Below, one piece after another: positions 24,786-31,938 of a stretch of 64,000 nt of DNA (positions are counted from its first letter, which is position 1; each line of letters opens with the position of its first letter). Under the pieces are notes generated by a model that was not told the origin of the DNA, did not search any database, and worked only from the letters and a program-made list of their open reading frames with translations. Source of the stretch: Pseudomonas sp. NFR16 (GTDB lineage: Bacteria > Pseudomonadota > Gammaproteobacteria > Pseudomonadales > Pseudomonadaceae); assembly GCF_900108875.1 (NCBI RefSeq), contig NZ_FNYJ01000004.1, positions 96,681 to 160,680 on the forward strand. The letters run 5' to 3'. The position numbers and the translations under genes are program-made.

Positions 24786-25011
24786 TCAGCAAACGCCAAC
24801 CAGTCTGGAGCCAGGGGAAAAGATGCTCGATTCCCGGCTTGGGAAGTCGCGAATCTCGAACGCCTTCGCCGTACCGTCCCCCACCTGATCCACAAAAATG
24901 GTCCTACCCGCCCTTAAGGCATTTGCGAGAGCGGGCGCCGTACAGCCGAGCATCTTTGCGGCTCCAAGCCTTCCCCGCTTCGCGATGAAGCCCGCTAAAG
25001 GGTTACTTCAT
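24786..25011 (-). pseudogene. Second Cro-like DNA-binding protein, frameshifted at codon 3
   Basis: From a first ATG at 25011 the frame stops at once (ATG AAG TAA), but removing a single A would give MKYPLAGFIAKRGRLGAAKM and continue through LANALRAGRTIFVDQVGDGT to a stop at 24786, about 74 residues. This is the usual shape of small Pseudomonas phage Cro proteins: helix-turn-helix, then a basic strand, then RDFPSR. As it stands only a start at the ATG at 24953 gives protein (55 residues), which lacks the first helix. Either a real one-base insertion or a sequencing error. Confidence 0.6.
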
Positions 25012-25026
25012 GCGCGCCGCCGGCCA

Positions 25027-25323
25027 TTACTGAGCACCACTGGATAGAATCACAGCGCCATCTGGCCGAGGTGTGCTATCCAGTGATTTAGGTGATGATT
25101 CGTTCAAGGTTTGGAGAGCTGCGAGTTCTGCAATCAGCGGGCATAGGTCTGACGCTAAGACGGCCCCGTTACTCTTCATTTGCGCGAGGATGGCTTTCTC
25201 CGGGCTGATTCTTTGCTGACCTGAAAGCCAGTAAGAAACTGTCGGTTGAGACACGCCGAGCACCTTCGCTGTGGCGGTCTGGCTCCCAAAATGAGAGATA
25301 AGCGCACTGATTGAATCGCTCAA
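25027..25323 (-). CDS. Cro-like repressor (YdaS-type HTH)
   Basis: A 98-residue DNA-binding protein starting at a TTG with GGAG upstream. Residues 5-45 are a helix-turn-helix with LISHFGSQTATAKVLGVSQP and VSYWLSGQQRISPEKA, the pattern of Cro/YdaS proteins. It is divergent from CI across an 85-base operator region and is the first gene leftwards, so it is the lytic-side repressor. Its last 25 residues are serine/proline rich. Confidence 0.88.
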   Translation of the reverse strand: MSDSISALISHFGSQTATAKVLGVSQPTVSYWLSGQQRISPEKAILAQMKSNGAVLASDLCPLIAELAALQTLNESSPKSLDSTPRPDGAVILSSGAQ

Positions 25324-25339
25324 AATTCAACTCCTGATA

Positions 25340-25402
25340 AGTCTTTTTATAGACTGCACAGAAGCAGACTTCTTTGCAACCCCATAAGTCCTCTTATAGG
25401 AT
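25340..25402. promoter_or_regulatory. CI/Cro operator region with three dyads
   Basis: Two related sites, AGTCTTTTTATAGACT (25340-25355) and AGTCCTCTTATAGGAT (25387-25402), share AGTC..T.TTATAG. Between them AGAAGCAGACTTCT (25360-25373) is a perfect dyad whose minus strand reads AAGTCTGCTTCT, partly like the others. The first site overlaps a TATAAA -10 for cro; the last overlaps the ribosome-binding region of cI. Three sites between divergent repressors mirror the lambda OR. Confidence 0.75.
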
Positions 25403-25408
25403 AAGCGG

Positions 25409-26194
25409 ATGAATCTTTCCGAACGAATCAAAGCAGCACGCAAACACGCGGGCCTCACGCAGAAGCAACTCGCGTTCAAGGTTGGCATCGCGCAAACCGC
25501 GATCAGCCAACTCGAATCTGGAAAAACGCTGCGGTCAACTTATCTATTCAACATTGCCGAAGCCTGCGATGTGTCTGGTGGTTGGCTCGCTACCGGTTCA
25601 GGGAATATGACGGACTTGAGCCCCATTGAGGCGAGACTCCGTCAGGAAGCGGCTTTTGCCGAAAAGGTCCTATCGGAGCAGGGTGAAAATGATGACGCTC
25701 CAGATCCTGGCGTCTCCGTCGCACTAGAGCCTATTGAAGTCTGGGATGATCAAACGCCATTGGACGATGACGAGGTCGAGATTCCATTTTTGAGGGAAGT
25801 TGAGTTGTCAGCAGGTAGCGGCAGGACTGTTATCGAACAAAGCTCGACGGCCAAACTCCGGTTTGGCAAACGGTCCCTGAGATCCCAAGGTGTGCAATTT
25901 GACCAGGCTGTCTGCGTTGTGGTGAGTGGCAACTCCATGGAACCGGTTTTACCGCATGGCAGCACCGTCGGCGTTAACACCGGGCAAACAGCGGTGACTG
26001 ACGGGAAAATCTATGCCCTGAAGCACGATGGTCAGCTCAGAGTAAAAACCCTGTATAGAGTTCCAGGTGGCGGAATCCGGATGCGCAGCTTCAACCAGTT
26101 GGAGCACCCTGACGAGGTCTACACCGCAGCTGAAATGGCCGCTCGTGAGATAGAAATCATTGGGAGAGTCTTCTGGGGAGCATCATTTTTCTGA
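25409..26194 (+). CDS. CI-type repressor with self-cleaving S24 domain
   Basis: A 261-residue repressor. The N-terminal XRE helix-turn-helix spans residues 5-60 (MNLSERIKAARKHAGLTQKQ). The C-terminal LexA-like domain has the Ala135-Gly136 cleavage site (VELSAGSG), catalytic Ser176 in SGNSMEP and Lys213 in LRVKTL. So the lysogen should be inducible by RecA/SOS. It is divergent from cro, followed by a strong terminator. Confidence 0.93.
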   Translation: MNLSERIKAARKHAGLTQKQLAFKVGIAQTAISQLESGKTLRSTYLFNIAEACDVSGGWLATGSGNMTDLSPIEARLRQEAAFAEKVLSEQGENDDAPDPGVSVALEPIEVWDDQTPLDDDEVEIPFLREVELSAGSGRTVIEQSSTAKLRFGKRSLRSQGVQFDQAVCVVVSGNSMEPVLPHGSTVGVNTGQTAVTDGKIYALKHDGQLRVKTLYRVPGGGIRMRSFNQLEHPDEVYTAAEMAAREIEIIGRVFWGASFF

Positions 26195-26211
26195 ATTTAG
26201 CTTGGAAGTAG

Positions 26212-26236
26212 AAGCCCGCTCTGGCGGGCTTTTTTG
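26212..26236 (+). terminator. Terminator after the CI gene
   Basis: AGCCCGC-TCTG-GCGGGCT followed by five T; seven-base GC stem, 18 bases after the repressor stop. Confidence 0.88.
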
Positions 26237-26340
26237 TGCCTGAGTGGTCTTCATAAGCAAAAATATGAGCTAACTTCTTGACTCGAATTATCAACCTGCT
26301 TATATTCTGAATCATTCCAACGGATTGAGGACTCATTGAA

Positions 26341-26649
26341 ATGAGCACACTTATCACATTCGGCGAACTCCAGGGCACCACCGGAATTCTTGCCGAACAA
26401 GAGCTACGGGCTGCAATGGCGATTAGTACCGGTCTTTCAGGCAAGCAAGCTGCTCGCGAAATGGGCTGCGCTCCAAGCACCGTGAAAAAGACAGTTGAGC
26501 GCATTTTCTTCAAGCTCGGCGTTTCGAACCGTGCAGCTCTTGTTGCTGAAGCTTTCAGGCTTGGCCTGATCGTTTTCTCCACAGGTATGACCCCTTCCCC
26601 GCAGCAGCACCACGACCAGGACTCTCACGATGGCGTATTCCTCGCGTGA
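26341..26649 (+). CDS. LuxR-type HTH-only regulator
   Basis: A 102-residue protein made almost only of a LuxR/GerE DNA-binding domain: AAMAISTGLSGKQAAREMGC, then APSTVKKTVERIFFKLGVSN (residues about 22-70). It has no receiver or ligand domain. The ATG start follows a lone-gene region after the cI terminator. Such short LuxR-like proteins occur near the immunity region of Pseudomonas prophages; the target is unknown. Confidence 0.85.
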   Translation: MSTLITFGELQGTTGILAEQELRAAMAISTGLSGKQAAREMGCAPSTVKKTVERIFFKLGVSNRAALVAEAFRLGLIVFSTGMTPSPQQHHDQDSHDGVFLA

Positions 26650-26779
26650 TCAGCGGCGTGCGCTTGTGCGCGAGCGCAGTCCGGTGATCAGCGTCGACTG
26701 ACCCACAACCCAACTGACTTTTTGCGAAAGCCAACAAACGCGGCCGGGATTCGTTCGGCCTGAAAAATGGAGAAATACC

Positions 26780-27163
26780 ATGCTGATCCTTACCCGGCGA
26801 CCAAGCGAATCAATCCACCTGGGCGACGAGATTGTCGTCACCCTTCTCAGCGTCCAAGGCTTACAGGCTCGGCTCGGCATCCAGGCGCCAACCAGCGTGG
26901 CTGTCCATCGCGACGAGGTGTATGCCCGCATTCAGCGCGAGCTCGGCGCCAGCGGCCCTACCCAGATCGACGATCGTGTGAAGGAAGTGGCCGCCGACAT
27001 GGACCCGCGCAAAGTTTTCACCACCCTGAACCCTGGCGGCTTCCGCAGGGAGGATCTCGAGTTCAGCGGCACCGGCTTCGCCGATGAGTATGCCCAGCGC
27101 TCTTACGTGGTGTTCCTCAGCGGCTATCGCGCTGCGTTGGAGGCTGAGAAATGCGCCTCCTAA
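26780..27163 (+). CDS. CsrA/RsmA-like protein fused to a phage C-terminal domain
   Basis: A 127-residue protein. Residues 1-55 align end to end with CsrA: MLILTRR, GDEIVVTLL, RLGIQAP and VAVHRDEVYARIQ, with RNA-contact residues Leu4, Arg7 and Arg44 kept. Residues about 65-127 form a second domain (TLNPGGFRREDLEFSGTGF, then AQRSYVVFLSGYRAALEA) that I know only as small phage proteins. CsrA dimers bind GGA motifs and block translation. A GGAGAA signal precedes the ATG. The next gene overlaps by 13 bases. Confidence 0.85.
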   Translation: MLILTRRPSESIHLGDEIVVTLLSVQGLQARLGIQAPTSVAVHRDEVYARIQRELGASGPTQIDDRVKEVAADMDPRKVFTTLNPGGFRREDLEFSGTGFADEYAQRSYVVFLSGYRAALEAEKCAS

Positions 27164-27423
27164 TCCTCGCCCTGCTGCTCTCGCTGGCCAGCCTCGCCCG
27201 CGCTGATCAGCCCCAAGTGCCGATAGACATTCAGCACGACAGCAAACGATCGGTGACTTGCTACATCACCGTGCAAGGCGGCATCTCATGTCTGCCTGAT
27301 TCGCTTCTACAGCAGGCCGCCCCTAAACCCCAGCAGAACCGTGCATCACCGGCCGGCGCGACACTTGAAAATGGCGGCTTGCTGGCCGCCCCGCTCCCAC
27401 AGGATGAGAGGCTGCAGCTATGA
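27151..27423 (+). CDS. Small exported protein
   Basis: A 90-residue protein with a clear signal peptide (residues 1-18, RLLILALLLSLASLARA, cleaved after ARA) and two cysteines in the mature part (SVTCYITVQGGISCLP) that could form a disulphide. The tail is proline/alanine rich. It overlaps the CsrA fusion by 13 bases and the next gene by 4, so all are one rightward transcript. Function unknown. Confidence 0.7.
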   Translation: MRLLILALLLSLASLARADQPQVPIDIQHDSKRSVTCYITVQGGISCLPDSLLQQAAPKPQQNRASPAGATLENGGLLAAPLPQDERLQL

Positions 27424-27614
27424 CAATCGCTACCGCCGAAGGCAGCCCTCTGAAGCTGCAAACCGAACTTGGCAGCCTGGGCGAGCGCCTTATCCGCTTC
27501 GGCCAGGCGCTGCAAAACCCAGAAACCACCGTTGGCCAGCTCACCAGCTTGGCCAACGCCTGCGGCATTGAATTAAAGATGCGGGCCGTCGCCGAGTCAG
27601 GGAGGTCGGGATGA
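27420..27614 (+). CDS. Small phage protein
   Basis: A 64-residue helical protein (ELGSLGERLIRFGQALQNPE, TTVGQLTSLANACGIELK). Starts with ATGA overlap to the previous stop and ends overlapping the next start. No family recognised. Confidence 0.6.
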   Translation: MTIATAEGSPLKLQTELGSLGERLIRFGQALQNPETTVGQLTSLANACGIELKMRAVAESGRSG

Positions 27615-27862
27615 AATCGCACACCAGCCGCACCAACATCACCACCTACCGGGCGACAGTGCCGGCAGCCGAGGTAACCGCGGCGCTGTGCGAGATCCTC
27701 GCGAAGCAGCACGGGCTCAGCCTGGAGGGCACCAATGCCCGATGCCGCGGTTTTCACTTCAGCAAATCCACCGGTGGCGCCGGCAACGAAACGGGTTGGG
27801 AGATCGAGGTGATCGTCGACCATTCGCAGGAGACGGATCGTGCGCAAGAAGTGGACACCTGA
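27611..27862 (+). CDS. Small phage protein
   Basis: An 83-residue protein with TTYRATVPAAEVTAALCEIL and a late GWEIEVIVDHSQE. It overlaps the preceding gene by 4 and the HNH-like gene by 23 bases. No family recognised; position in the pre-integration operon suggests an accessory function. Confidence 0.6.
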   Translation: MKSHTSRTNITTYRATVPAAEVTAALCEILAKQHGLSLEGTNARCRGFHFSKSTGGAGNETGWEIEVIVDHSQETDRAQEVDT

Positions 27863-28400
27863 GTGCGACGCCAAGCTGCGGGCCATGTACGCCGATTGCG
27901 AAATGGCTGAGATATGCAGCGCGCTAGGGCGTTCCGTATCAGCCATACGCGGGCACGCATCGAAGCTGGGGCTGCGCCGGACTAACAGCCCTGACATCCG
28001 CGAGAGAGGCCTTCGTCACAGCGAGCGGATGATCGAAAAGCGCAGAAACGGCTACAGGAACACAACAAGGGTGGAAGTAGGGGAAGTGCGCATTCAGGGC
28101 GGCCGTCCTATGTGTAAGGTCTCAGACACAGGTGACGCCAACGTCGACTGGATTCCCGCTGCGCGCGCCGCGTGGATATCGCTCAAAGGCCCGATAGCGC
28201 CCGGATACAACGTGATCTGCAAAGACGGCAACCGTAGCAACACCGAAGCAGACAATCTCGAGCTCATCACCGTGCAAGAGAAGATCTCCCGTAACAGCAT
28301 CGCTCGCTATCCGCTGACCTATCAAAGGGCAGCACAAGCCCTCGGCCGATTTGTGGCCAAGTTAAAACGACTGGAGAAAGAGCATGAAAAATCTGAATGA
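27840..28400 (+). CDS. HNH-homing-endonuclease-like protein lacking the first histidine
   Basis: A 186-residue protein. Residues 1-46 form a SANT/HTH-like DNA-binding segment (KKWTPECDAKLRAMYADCEM, ALGRSVSAIRGHASKLGL). Residues about 104-148 match the HNH_3 domain (VDWIPAARAAWISLKGPIAP, then NVICKDGNRSNTEADNLELI). In active members the segment is V-H-H-x-D/N-G; here it is VICKDG, so the catalytic histidine is replaced by isoleucine/cysteine. It may bind DNA without cutting it. The C-terminal basic helix ends in KRLEKEHEKSE. Confidence 0.72.
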   Translation: MRKKWTPECDAKLRAMYADCEMAEICSALGRSVSAIRGHASKLGLRRTNSPDIRERGLRHSERMIEKRRNGYRNTTRVEVGEVRIQGGRPMCKVSDTGDANVDWIPAARAAWISLKGPIAPGYNVICKDGNRSNTEADNLELITVQEKISRNSIARYPLTYQRAAQALGRFVAKLKRLEKEHEKSE

Positions 28401-28614
28401 CTTGCGAGACATCTTGGGCCGAACGATGGAGGGAGTCCTCACTGGAAAAGTGAACACAGACCAAGCAAAGGCCATTGCGGCCGTCGCTGCCGAGGTTAAC
28501 CAAACCGCGAAGTTGGAAATTGATATGGCGCGGGCTACTGATGGTGACTTCAAGGGTAGCGGTTTCATCGATGTCGATCCTCAGCCGCGGCGCCCAGGCA
28601 TCGGCCGGGACTGA
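28384..28614 (+). CDS. Small phage protein
   Basis: A 76-residue helical protein (MKNLNDLRDILGRTMEGVLT, KAIAAVAAEVNQTAKLEID) with a proline/arginine end. The start overlaps the HNH-like gene by 17 bases and has GGAGAAAG upstream. I recognise this as a frequent companion of HNH-like genes in Pseudomonas prophages, with unknown function. Confidence 0.65.
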   Translation: MKNLNDLRDILGRTMEGVLTGKVNTDQAKAIAAVAAEVNQTAKLEIDMARATDGDFKGSGFIDVDPQPRRPGIGRD

Positions 28615-28666
28615 CGTATCAGCTTCAAGGCGAACAGAAAACCTGACGAATCAGGGGTAGGACCGA

Positions 28667-28942
28667 ATGCGCTACATGACCATCAGGAAATTCGCCAGCG
28701 AGTCTGGCTACAGCGAGGACGCTATTCGCTCGAAGATCCGTGATGGAATTTGGCGGCTTGGCGAAATCTGGTTCAGGGCTCCGGACGGCCGGACGCTGAT
28801 AGACACACAGGGATATGAATCATGGGTAGAGACGGGCGGGGAGTTCGGGCGATCTCCGATTCGAGCATCGAAATCACGTTCATGTATCGGGGCGTCCGGT
28901 GCCGCGAGCGCATCACGCTCAAGCCCACCGCCACTAACCTGA
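28667..28942 (+). CDS. Excisionase-like protein
   Basis: A 91-residue protein whose first 55 residues form a MerR-like winged helix: MTIRKFASESGYSEDAIRSK, then IRDGIWRLGEIWFRAPDGR. The last 35 residues are serine/arginine rich and overlap the integrase start by 121 bases in another frame, so they may be constrained by it. Position directly before the integrase fits a recombination directionality factor. Confidence 0.82.
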   Translation: MRYMTIRKFASESGYSEDAIRSKIRDGIWRLGEIWFRAPDGRTLIDTQGYESWVETGGEFGRSPIRASKSRSCIGASGAASASRSSPPPLT

Positions 28943-30015
28943 AGAAGGCCGAGCAGCACAAGGCGGCGATCGAGCATGCAATTTCGATCGGCACCTTCGA
29001 TTACTCGGTCACCTTCCCAGGCTCGGCAAGGGCAGCGAAGTTTGCGCCTGAAGCCTCGCAAGAGACTGTCGCCGGGTTCCTCACCAGGTGGCTCGCATCG
29101 AAAAAGAAGCACCTTTCCAGCAGCACTTTCGAGGGTTATCGCAAGCTCGTGGAGCACCGGCTTGTGCCAGCCCTCGGCGCGCACATGATGGTCGATCTGA
29201 AGCGGAAGATCATCAAGGACTGGCTTGACACTTTGGAGATCGGCAACAAGACGCTGAGCAACATTCAGAGCTGCCTGCGCTCAGCGATGACCGAAGCGGT
29301 CGACGAGGAGTTGATCGAGAACAACCCTATGGCTGGCTGGACGTATAAACGCAAGGCCGCACCGACAGATGAAGATGATGTCGATCCGTTCAGCCCAGAA
29401 GAGCAGCGCGCGATCATTGCTGCCGTCACCGGACAGGCCGCCAACCTTGTGCAGTTTGCGTTGTGGACCGGACTACGCACGAGCGAGCTGGTAGCTCTGG
29501 ATTGGGGCGATGTGGATTGGATTCGCGGCGAGGTGATGATCACCCGGGCAATGACACAAGCGTCGAAGGGAGCAGCGGAGATACCGAAGACTGCTGCTGG
29601 CCGGCGAGCAGTAAAGCTACTGGGGCCAGCGATGGCGGCGTTGAAAGCGCAGAAGGAGCACACCTTTCTGGCTGGGGATGAGGTGTTTCAGAATCCTCGG
29701 ACGCTCGAACGCTGGGCCGGCGACGGTCCGATCCGGAAAACGATGTGGGCTCACGCAGTAAAGAAGGCAGGCGTCCGGTACCGGCGGCCTTACCAAACGA
29801 GACACACCTACGCCTCAATGATGCTATCCGCCGGCGAGCACCCTATGTGGGTCGCCAAGCAGATGGGTCATAGCGACTGGACGATGATTGCGCGGGTATA
29901 CGGCCGTTGGATGCCGGCAAGTGGTGAGGATGCTGGTGCCAAAGCAGAAAGGATCTTTTTCCAGCGATCCGAAACGAAGGTCAAACTGTTGGTTGAAGCT
30001 GGCGACCCACCATAG
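28822..30015 (+). CDS. Prophage integrase (tyrosine recombinase)
   Basis: A 397-residue integrase with an N-terminal arm-binding domain (1-65), a core-binding domain (about 80-165) and a catalytic domain. Catalytic residues: Arg219 (WTGLRTSE), Lys256, Arg327 in PYQTRHTY (the first box histidine is Tyr324, usual for this subgroup), His350 (MGHSDW) and nucleophile Tyr360 (ARVYGRW). It lies 1.7 kb from the tmRNA-end att site at 31.73 kb and should insert the phage there. Confidence 0.93.
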   Translation: MGRDGRGVRAISDSSIEITFMYRGVRCRERITLKPTATNLKKAEQHKAAIEHAISIGTFDYSVTFPGSARAAKFAPEASQETVAGFLTRWLASKKKHLSSSTFEGYRKLVEHRLVPALGAHMMVDLKRKIIKDWLDTLEIGNKTLSNIQSCLRSAMTEAVDEELIENNPMAGWTYKRKAAPTDEDDVDPFSPEEQRAIIAAVTGQAANLVQFALWTGLRTSELVALDWGDVDWIRGEVMITRAMTQASKGAAEIPKTAAGRRAVKLLGPAMAALKAQKEHTFLAGDEVFQNPRTLERWAGDGPIRKTMWAHAVKKAGVRYRRPYQTRHTYASMMLSAGEHPMWVAKQMGHSDWTMIARVYGRWMPASGEDAGAKAERIFFQRSETKVKLLVEAGDPP

Positions 30016-30096
30016 CCGGTGATAGATTGGGGACCATAACCTCAACCACACCCAGGAGCGATTCCAAGCGTAGCCTGGGACGAAAGGGACTTCACA

Positions 30097-31161
30097 ATGC
30101 TTCAAAGTGGCTATCTCAATTTCTTTGCTGTGAACAAATGTGGACTGTACCGCCATTTCAGTGACATCCCTAAAGGGCTGGATCTAGCTGATGCTTTCGC
30201 TAGGCTTAAGGAATGGAAAGATGATCGTAATTTCGAAGCCACAAACCCGTGGGATTCATCTAAATATAAAAATAAAACGCACTGTTATTGTCACGCAATT
30301 CATAGTGATAGTGAGACTGGAGACTTCTTTCTAGTATTATGGAAGGGTGATTCCGACCGCCACGGCCCGTTATACGGCATCACAGTTAACCCAGACGGCT
30401 CTATAGAACAAGTGGTTGAACAGACCAAGGCAAAAGGAAGCAAGCAAATGATCTGGGGGAGGCCTTGCTACTACTGGGTTGTCCCCGAGCTAAACATAGT
30501 TGCCTCCTTAAAATTTGACAACTCTAGAACCGACTCAGCGATGTTTCAAGACTGGGTGAGCGGGTGCTTGAACTTCCGAGTCCCATTACCCGAATATGTT
30601 GTCTCAACGACCGAAAAAGGTTTTACTAGATTCGAATTAAACGACGATGATGATCCATATAAATACTACTTCCAATTTGATGTATCGATGAAGTCCCTAT
30701 CGACATCATCCGCAGAAATGCAAGAACTAGCGAGAAAAGTCACGCAAATAGTCAGACGCGAGACTGTCTCGATCAAAGACGTGAATAAAAGAAAGGGGTT
30801 TGCGAAGCTCTTTCAAAACTTCGAGGTGCCTTACATATCTGCTGAAGACAACTCGATCCGTCAAGTTGAGCTAAGGATAGAAGCAAAGCCCACAGTTGAA
30901 GAGCTCGAGCAGATCATCGAGACTTACGCTGCAAATCATGACACAAAATCATGGGAAGATGTCGGCTTCGTATTAGACAAGTCAAACTCTATAGTATGGG
31001 CAAGTAAATACAGGCTGACCGATCACATTTCACTGGACGATGATAATCAACCGGTTTTCAAAGCAGATGAAATTTATGCTAAAGTAAAAGAAAACCGAGA
31101 GCGTTATCTGGCACCAATCAGGAGAGATATGCTACCGAAGCAGGACATCGCTAATGGTTAA
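30097..31161 (+). CDS. Cytoplasmic partner of a two-gene prophage cargo module (RexA-like position)
   Basis: A 354-residue soluble protein of a family I do not recognise. No membrane helix or signal is visible. It has an N-terminal region rich in aromatic residues (CYCHAIHSDSETGDFFLVLW), a middle basic part (QELARKVTQIVRRETVSIKD) and an acidic end. It is AT-rich with rare-codon use unlike the phage genes around it, a sign of recent transfer. The start follows GAAAGGGA. It overlaps the membrane protein gene by 8 bases. By analogy with lambda RexA it could sense infecting phage; that is inference. Confidence 0.7.
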   Translation: MLQSGYLNFFAVNKCGLYRHFSDIPKGLDLADAFARLKEWKDDRNFEATNPWDSSKYKNKTHCYCHAIHSDSETGDFFLVLWKGDSDRHGPLYGITVNPDGSIEQVVEQTKAKGSKQMIWGRPCYYWVVPELNIVASLKFDNSRTDSAMFQDWVSGCLNFRVPLPEYVVSTTEKGFTRFELNDDDDPYKYYFQFDVSMKSLSTSSAEMQELARKVTQIVRRETVSIKDVNKRKGFAKLFQNFEVPYISAEDNSIRQVELRIEAKPTVEELEQIIETYAANHDTKSWEDVGFVLDKSNSIVWASKYRLTDHISLDDDNQPVFKADEIYAKVKENRERYLAPIRRDMLPKQDIANG

Positions 31162-31669
31162 GTTGATTATCATGGCCCTAGTAGCATCTGCCGTTGGAGG
31201 CGCGGCTTTTGCTCAACGCCTAGGGTTCAGCTATTCCGATTTCAAAGACTACTGCAATATTTTGTTATCCATTTCTGGCATGGTATTCACGATAATGGGC
31301 ATATGGATAGCATTTGTTTATCCCAATGCTATAAAGAGGCTGCAAGACCCTGACAAGATCAAAATCGCTGATTTCACCGCTACAATGCAAGATACGCGCA
31401 GGCTGGAGAGCATCGTGGGAAGCATTATGGAATCAGGATCGGTGGCACTCTGCATAACACTCATATATCTGTGCAAACTTTTAGTCAGCGGCATCCCTGC
31501 TTATATTGAATACAGAGAGGTAGCAAAGGCCGCCAGCTTAGGTGTGATTATCTTTCTCACGCTAGTGCAATGCTCCGCCATCTTCAGCGTAATTTACGCG
31601 AATTACCTTTTTATCGGCGACCTCCACACTCGACGAGAGGTGCAGGAAAGGAAATCAGACGTTCGTTAA
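31154..31669 (+). CDS. Membrane partner of the two-gene module (RexB-like layout)
   Basis: A 171-residue protein with hydrophobic segments at about 3-21, 33-56, 95-114 and 126-154, and a basic cytoplasmic tail (HTRREVQERKSDVR). The first segment could be a signal peptide cut after AFA instead. A charged loop of about 38 residues lies between segments two and three. Size and topology resemble lambda RexB, a four-helix channel. It is translationally coupled to the upstream gene and lies just before the att site, the usual place for cargo. Confidence 0.72.
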   Translation: MVKLIIMALVASAVGGAAFAQRLGFSYSDFKDYCNILLSISGMVFTIMGIWIAFVYPNAIKRLQDPDKIKIADFTATMQDTRRLESIVGSIMESGSVALCITLIYLCKLLVSGIPAYIEYREVAKAASLGVIIFLTLVQCSAIFSVIYANYLFIGDLHTRREVQERKSDVR

Positions 31670-31719
31670 TGACAGCTTTATGCCAGCCTTTTGGCTGAAA
31701 GCCGCACAGAATGCGTGTT

Positions 31720-31751
31720 AGACGCGGGTTCAAATCCCCCCGGCTCCACCA
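31720..31751 (+). other. 3-prime end of tmRNA (ssrA), prophage attachment site
   Basis: GACGCGGGTTCAAATCC, four further C, then GGCTCCACCA reads as the T-arm and acceptor end of tmRNA including the encoded CCA. The T-stem is imperfect (GCGGG opposite CCCCC, where CCCGC is normal), so this copy looks displaced rather than functional. No 5-prime tmRNA part lies upstream within reach; the intact gene should be at the other prophage end, outside the window. The integrase at 28.8 kb probably uses this site. Confidence 0.75.
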
Positions 31752-31762
31752 CTTTTACATCT

Positions 31763-31788
31763 AAAGACGTCCACGGACGTCTTTTTTT
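31763..31788 (+). terminator. Terminator behind the tmRNA end
   Basis: AAAGACGTCC and GGACGTCTTT form a ten-base stem followed by seven T in total. It lies 12 bases after the CCA end and is the original ssrA terminator or a copy of it. Confidence 0.85.
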
Positions 31789-31864
31789 GTGCCTGCAACC
31801 ACGCAAATACGCGGCCTCCAGCGCTTTTGCGGTCTTTTGAGAGTTTTTGAGTTCCAGCCATTCG

Positions 31865-31914
31865 GGTATTCCAGACGGTATTCCAGCTCACCTGGTGCTA
31901 ATCTTTGGAATACC
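31865..31914. repeat. GGTATTCCA repeats upstream of the P4-type integrase
   Basis: GGTATTCCAG occurs at 31865-31874 and 31877-31886 (12 bases apart), and its inverse TGGAATACC at 31906-31914. They lie between the tmRNA terminator and the integrase start, where arm sites or the integrase operator are expected. Confidence 0.55.
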
Positions 31915-31938
31915 GAATCAGTGCTTGAGGACAGTCTC

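Larger units (their letters stand above)
1..31751. mobile_element. Lambda/HK97-type prophage integrated at the tmRNA gene (left end outside window)
   Basis: Contiguous phage modules run through this stretch: tail, head, packaging, lysis, Q-like regulator, replication, Cro/CI switch, excisionase and integrase. The late and early-leftward genes are on the minus strand; CI and the integration genes are on the plus strand. The right boundary is a 3-prime tmRNA fragment at 31720-31751. The gpK gene is cut by the window start, so tail-tip and fibre genes and the other att site lie further left. All packaging, head and tail frames visible here are open, so the prophage looks potentially viable; the only damaged frame seen is a second Cro-like gene. 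No endolysin is visible in the window. Confidence 0.95.

Noticed and set aside
24690-24988. Two 75-codon plus-strand frames below cro
   Set aside because: The minus strand of the same segment reads as a Cro-type protein with one frameshift, which explains the sequence better.
31670-31751. Possible complete tRNA before the island
   Set aside because: Only the T-arm and acceptor end fit; no D-arm or anticodon arm can be folded, and the sequence matches the tmRNA end instead.
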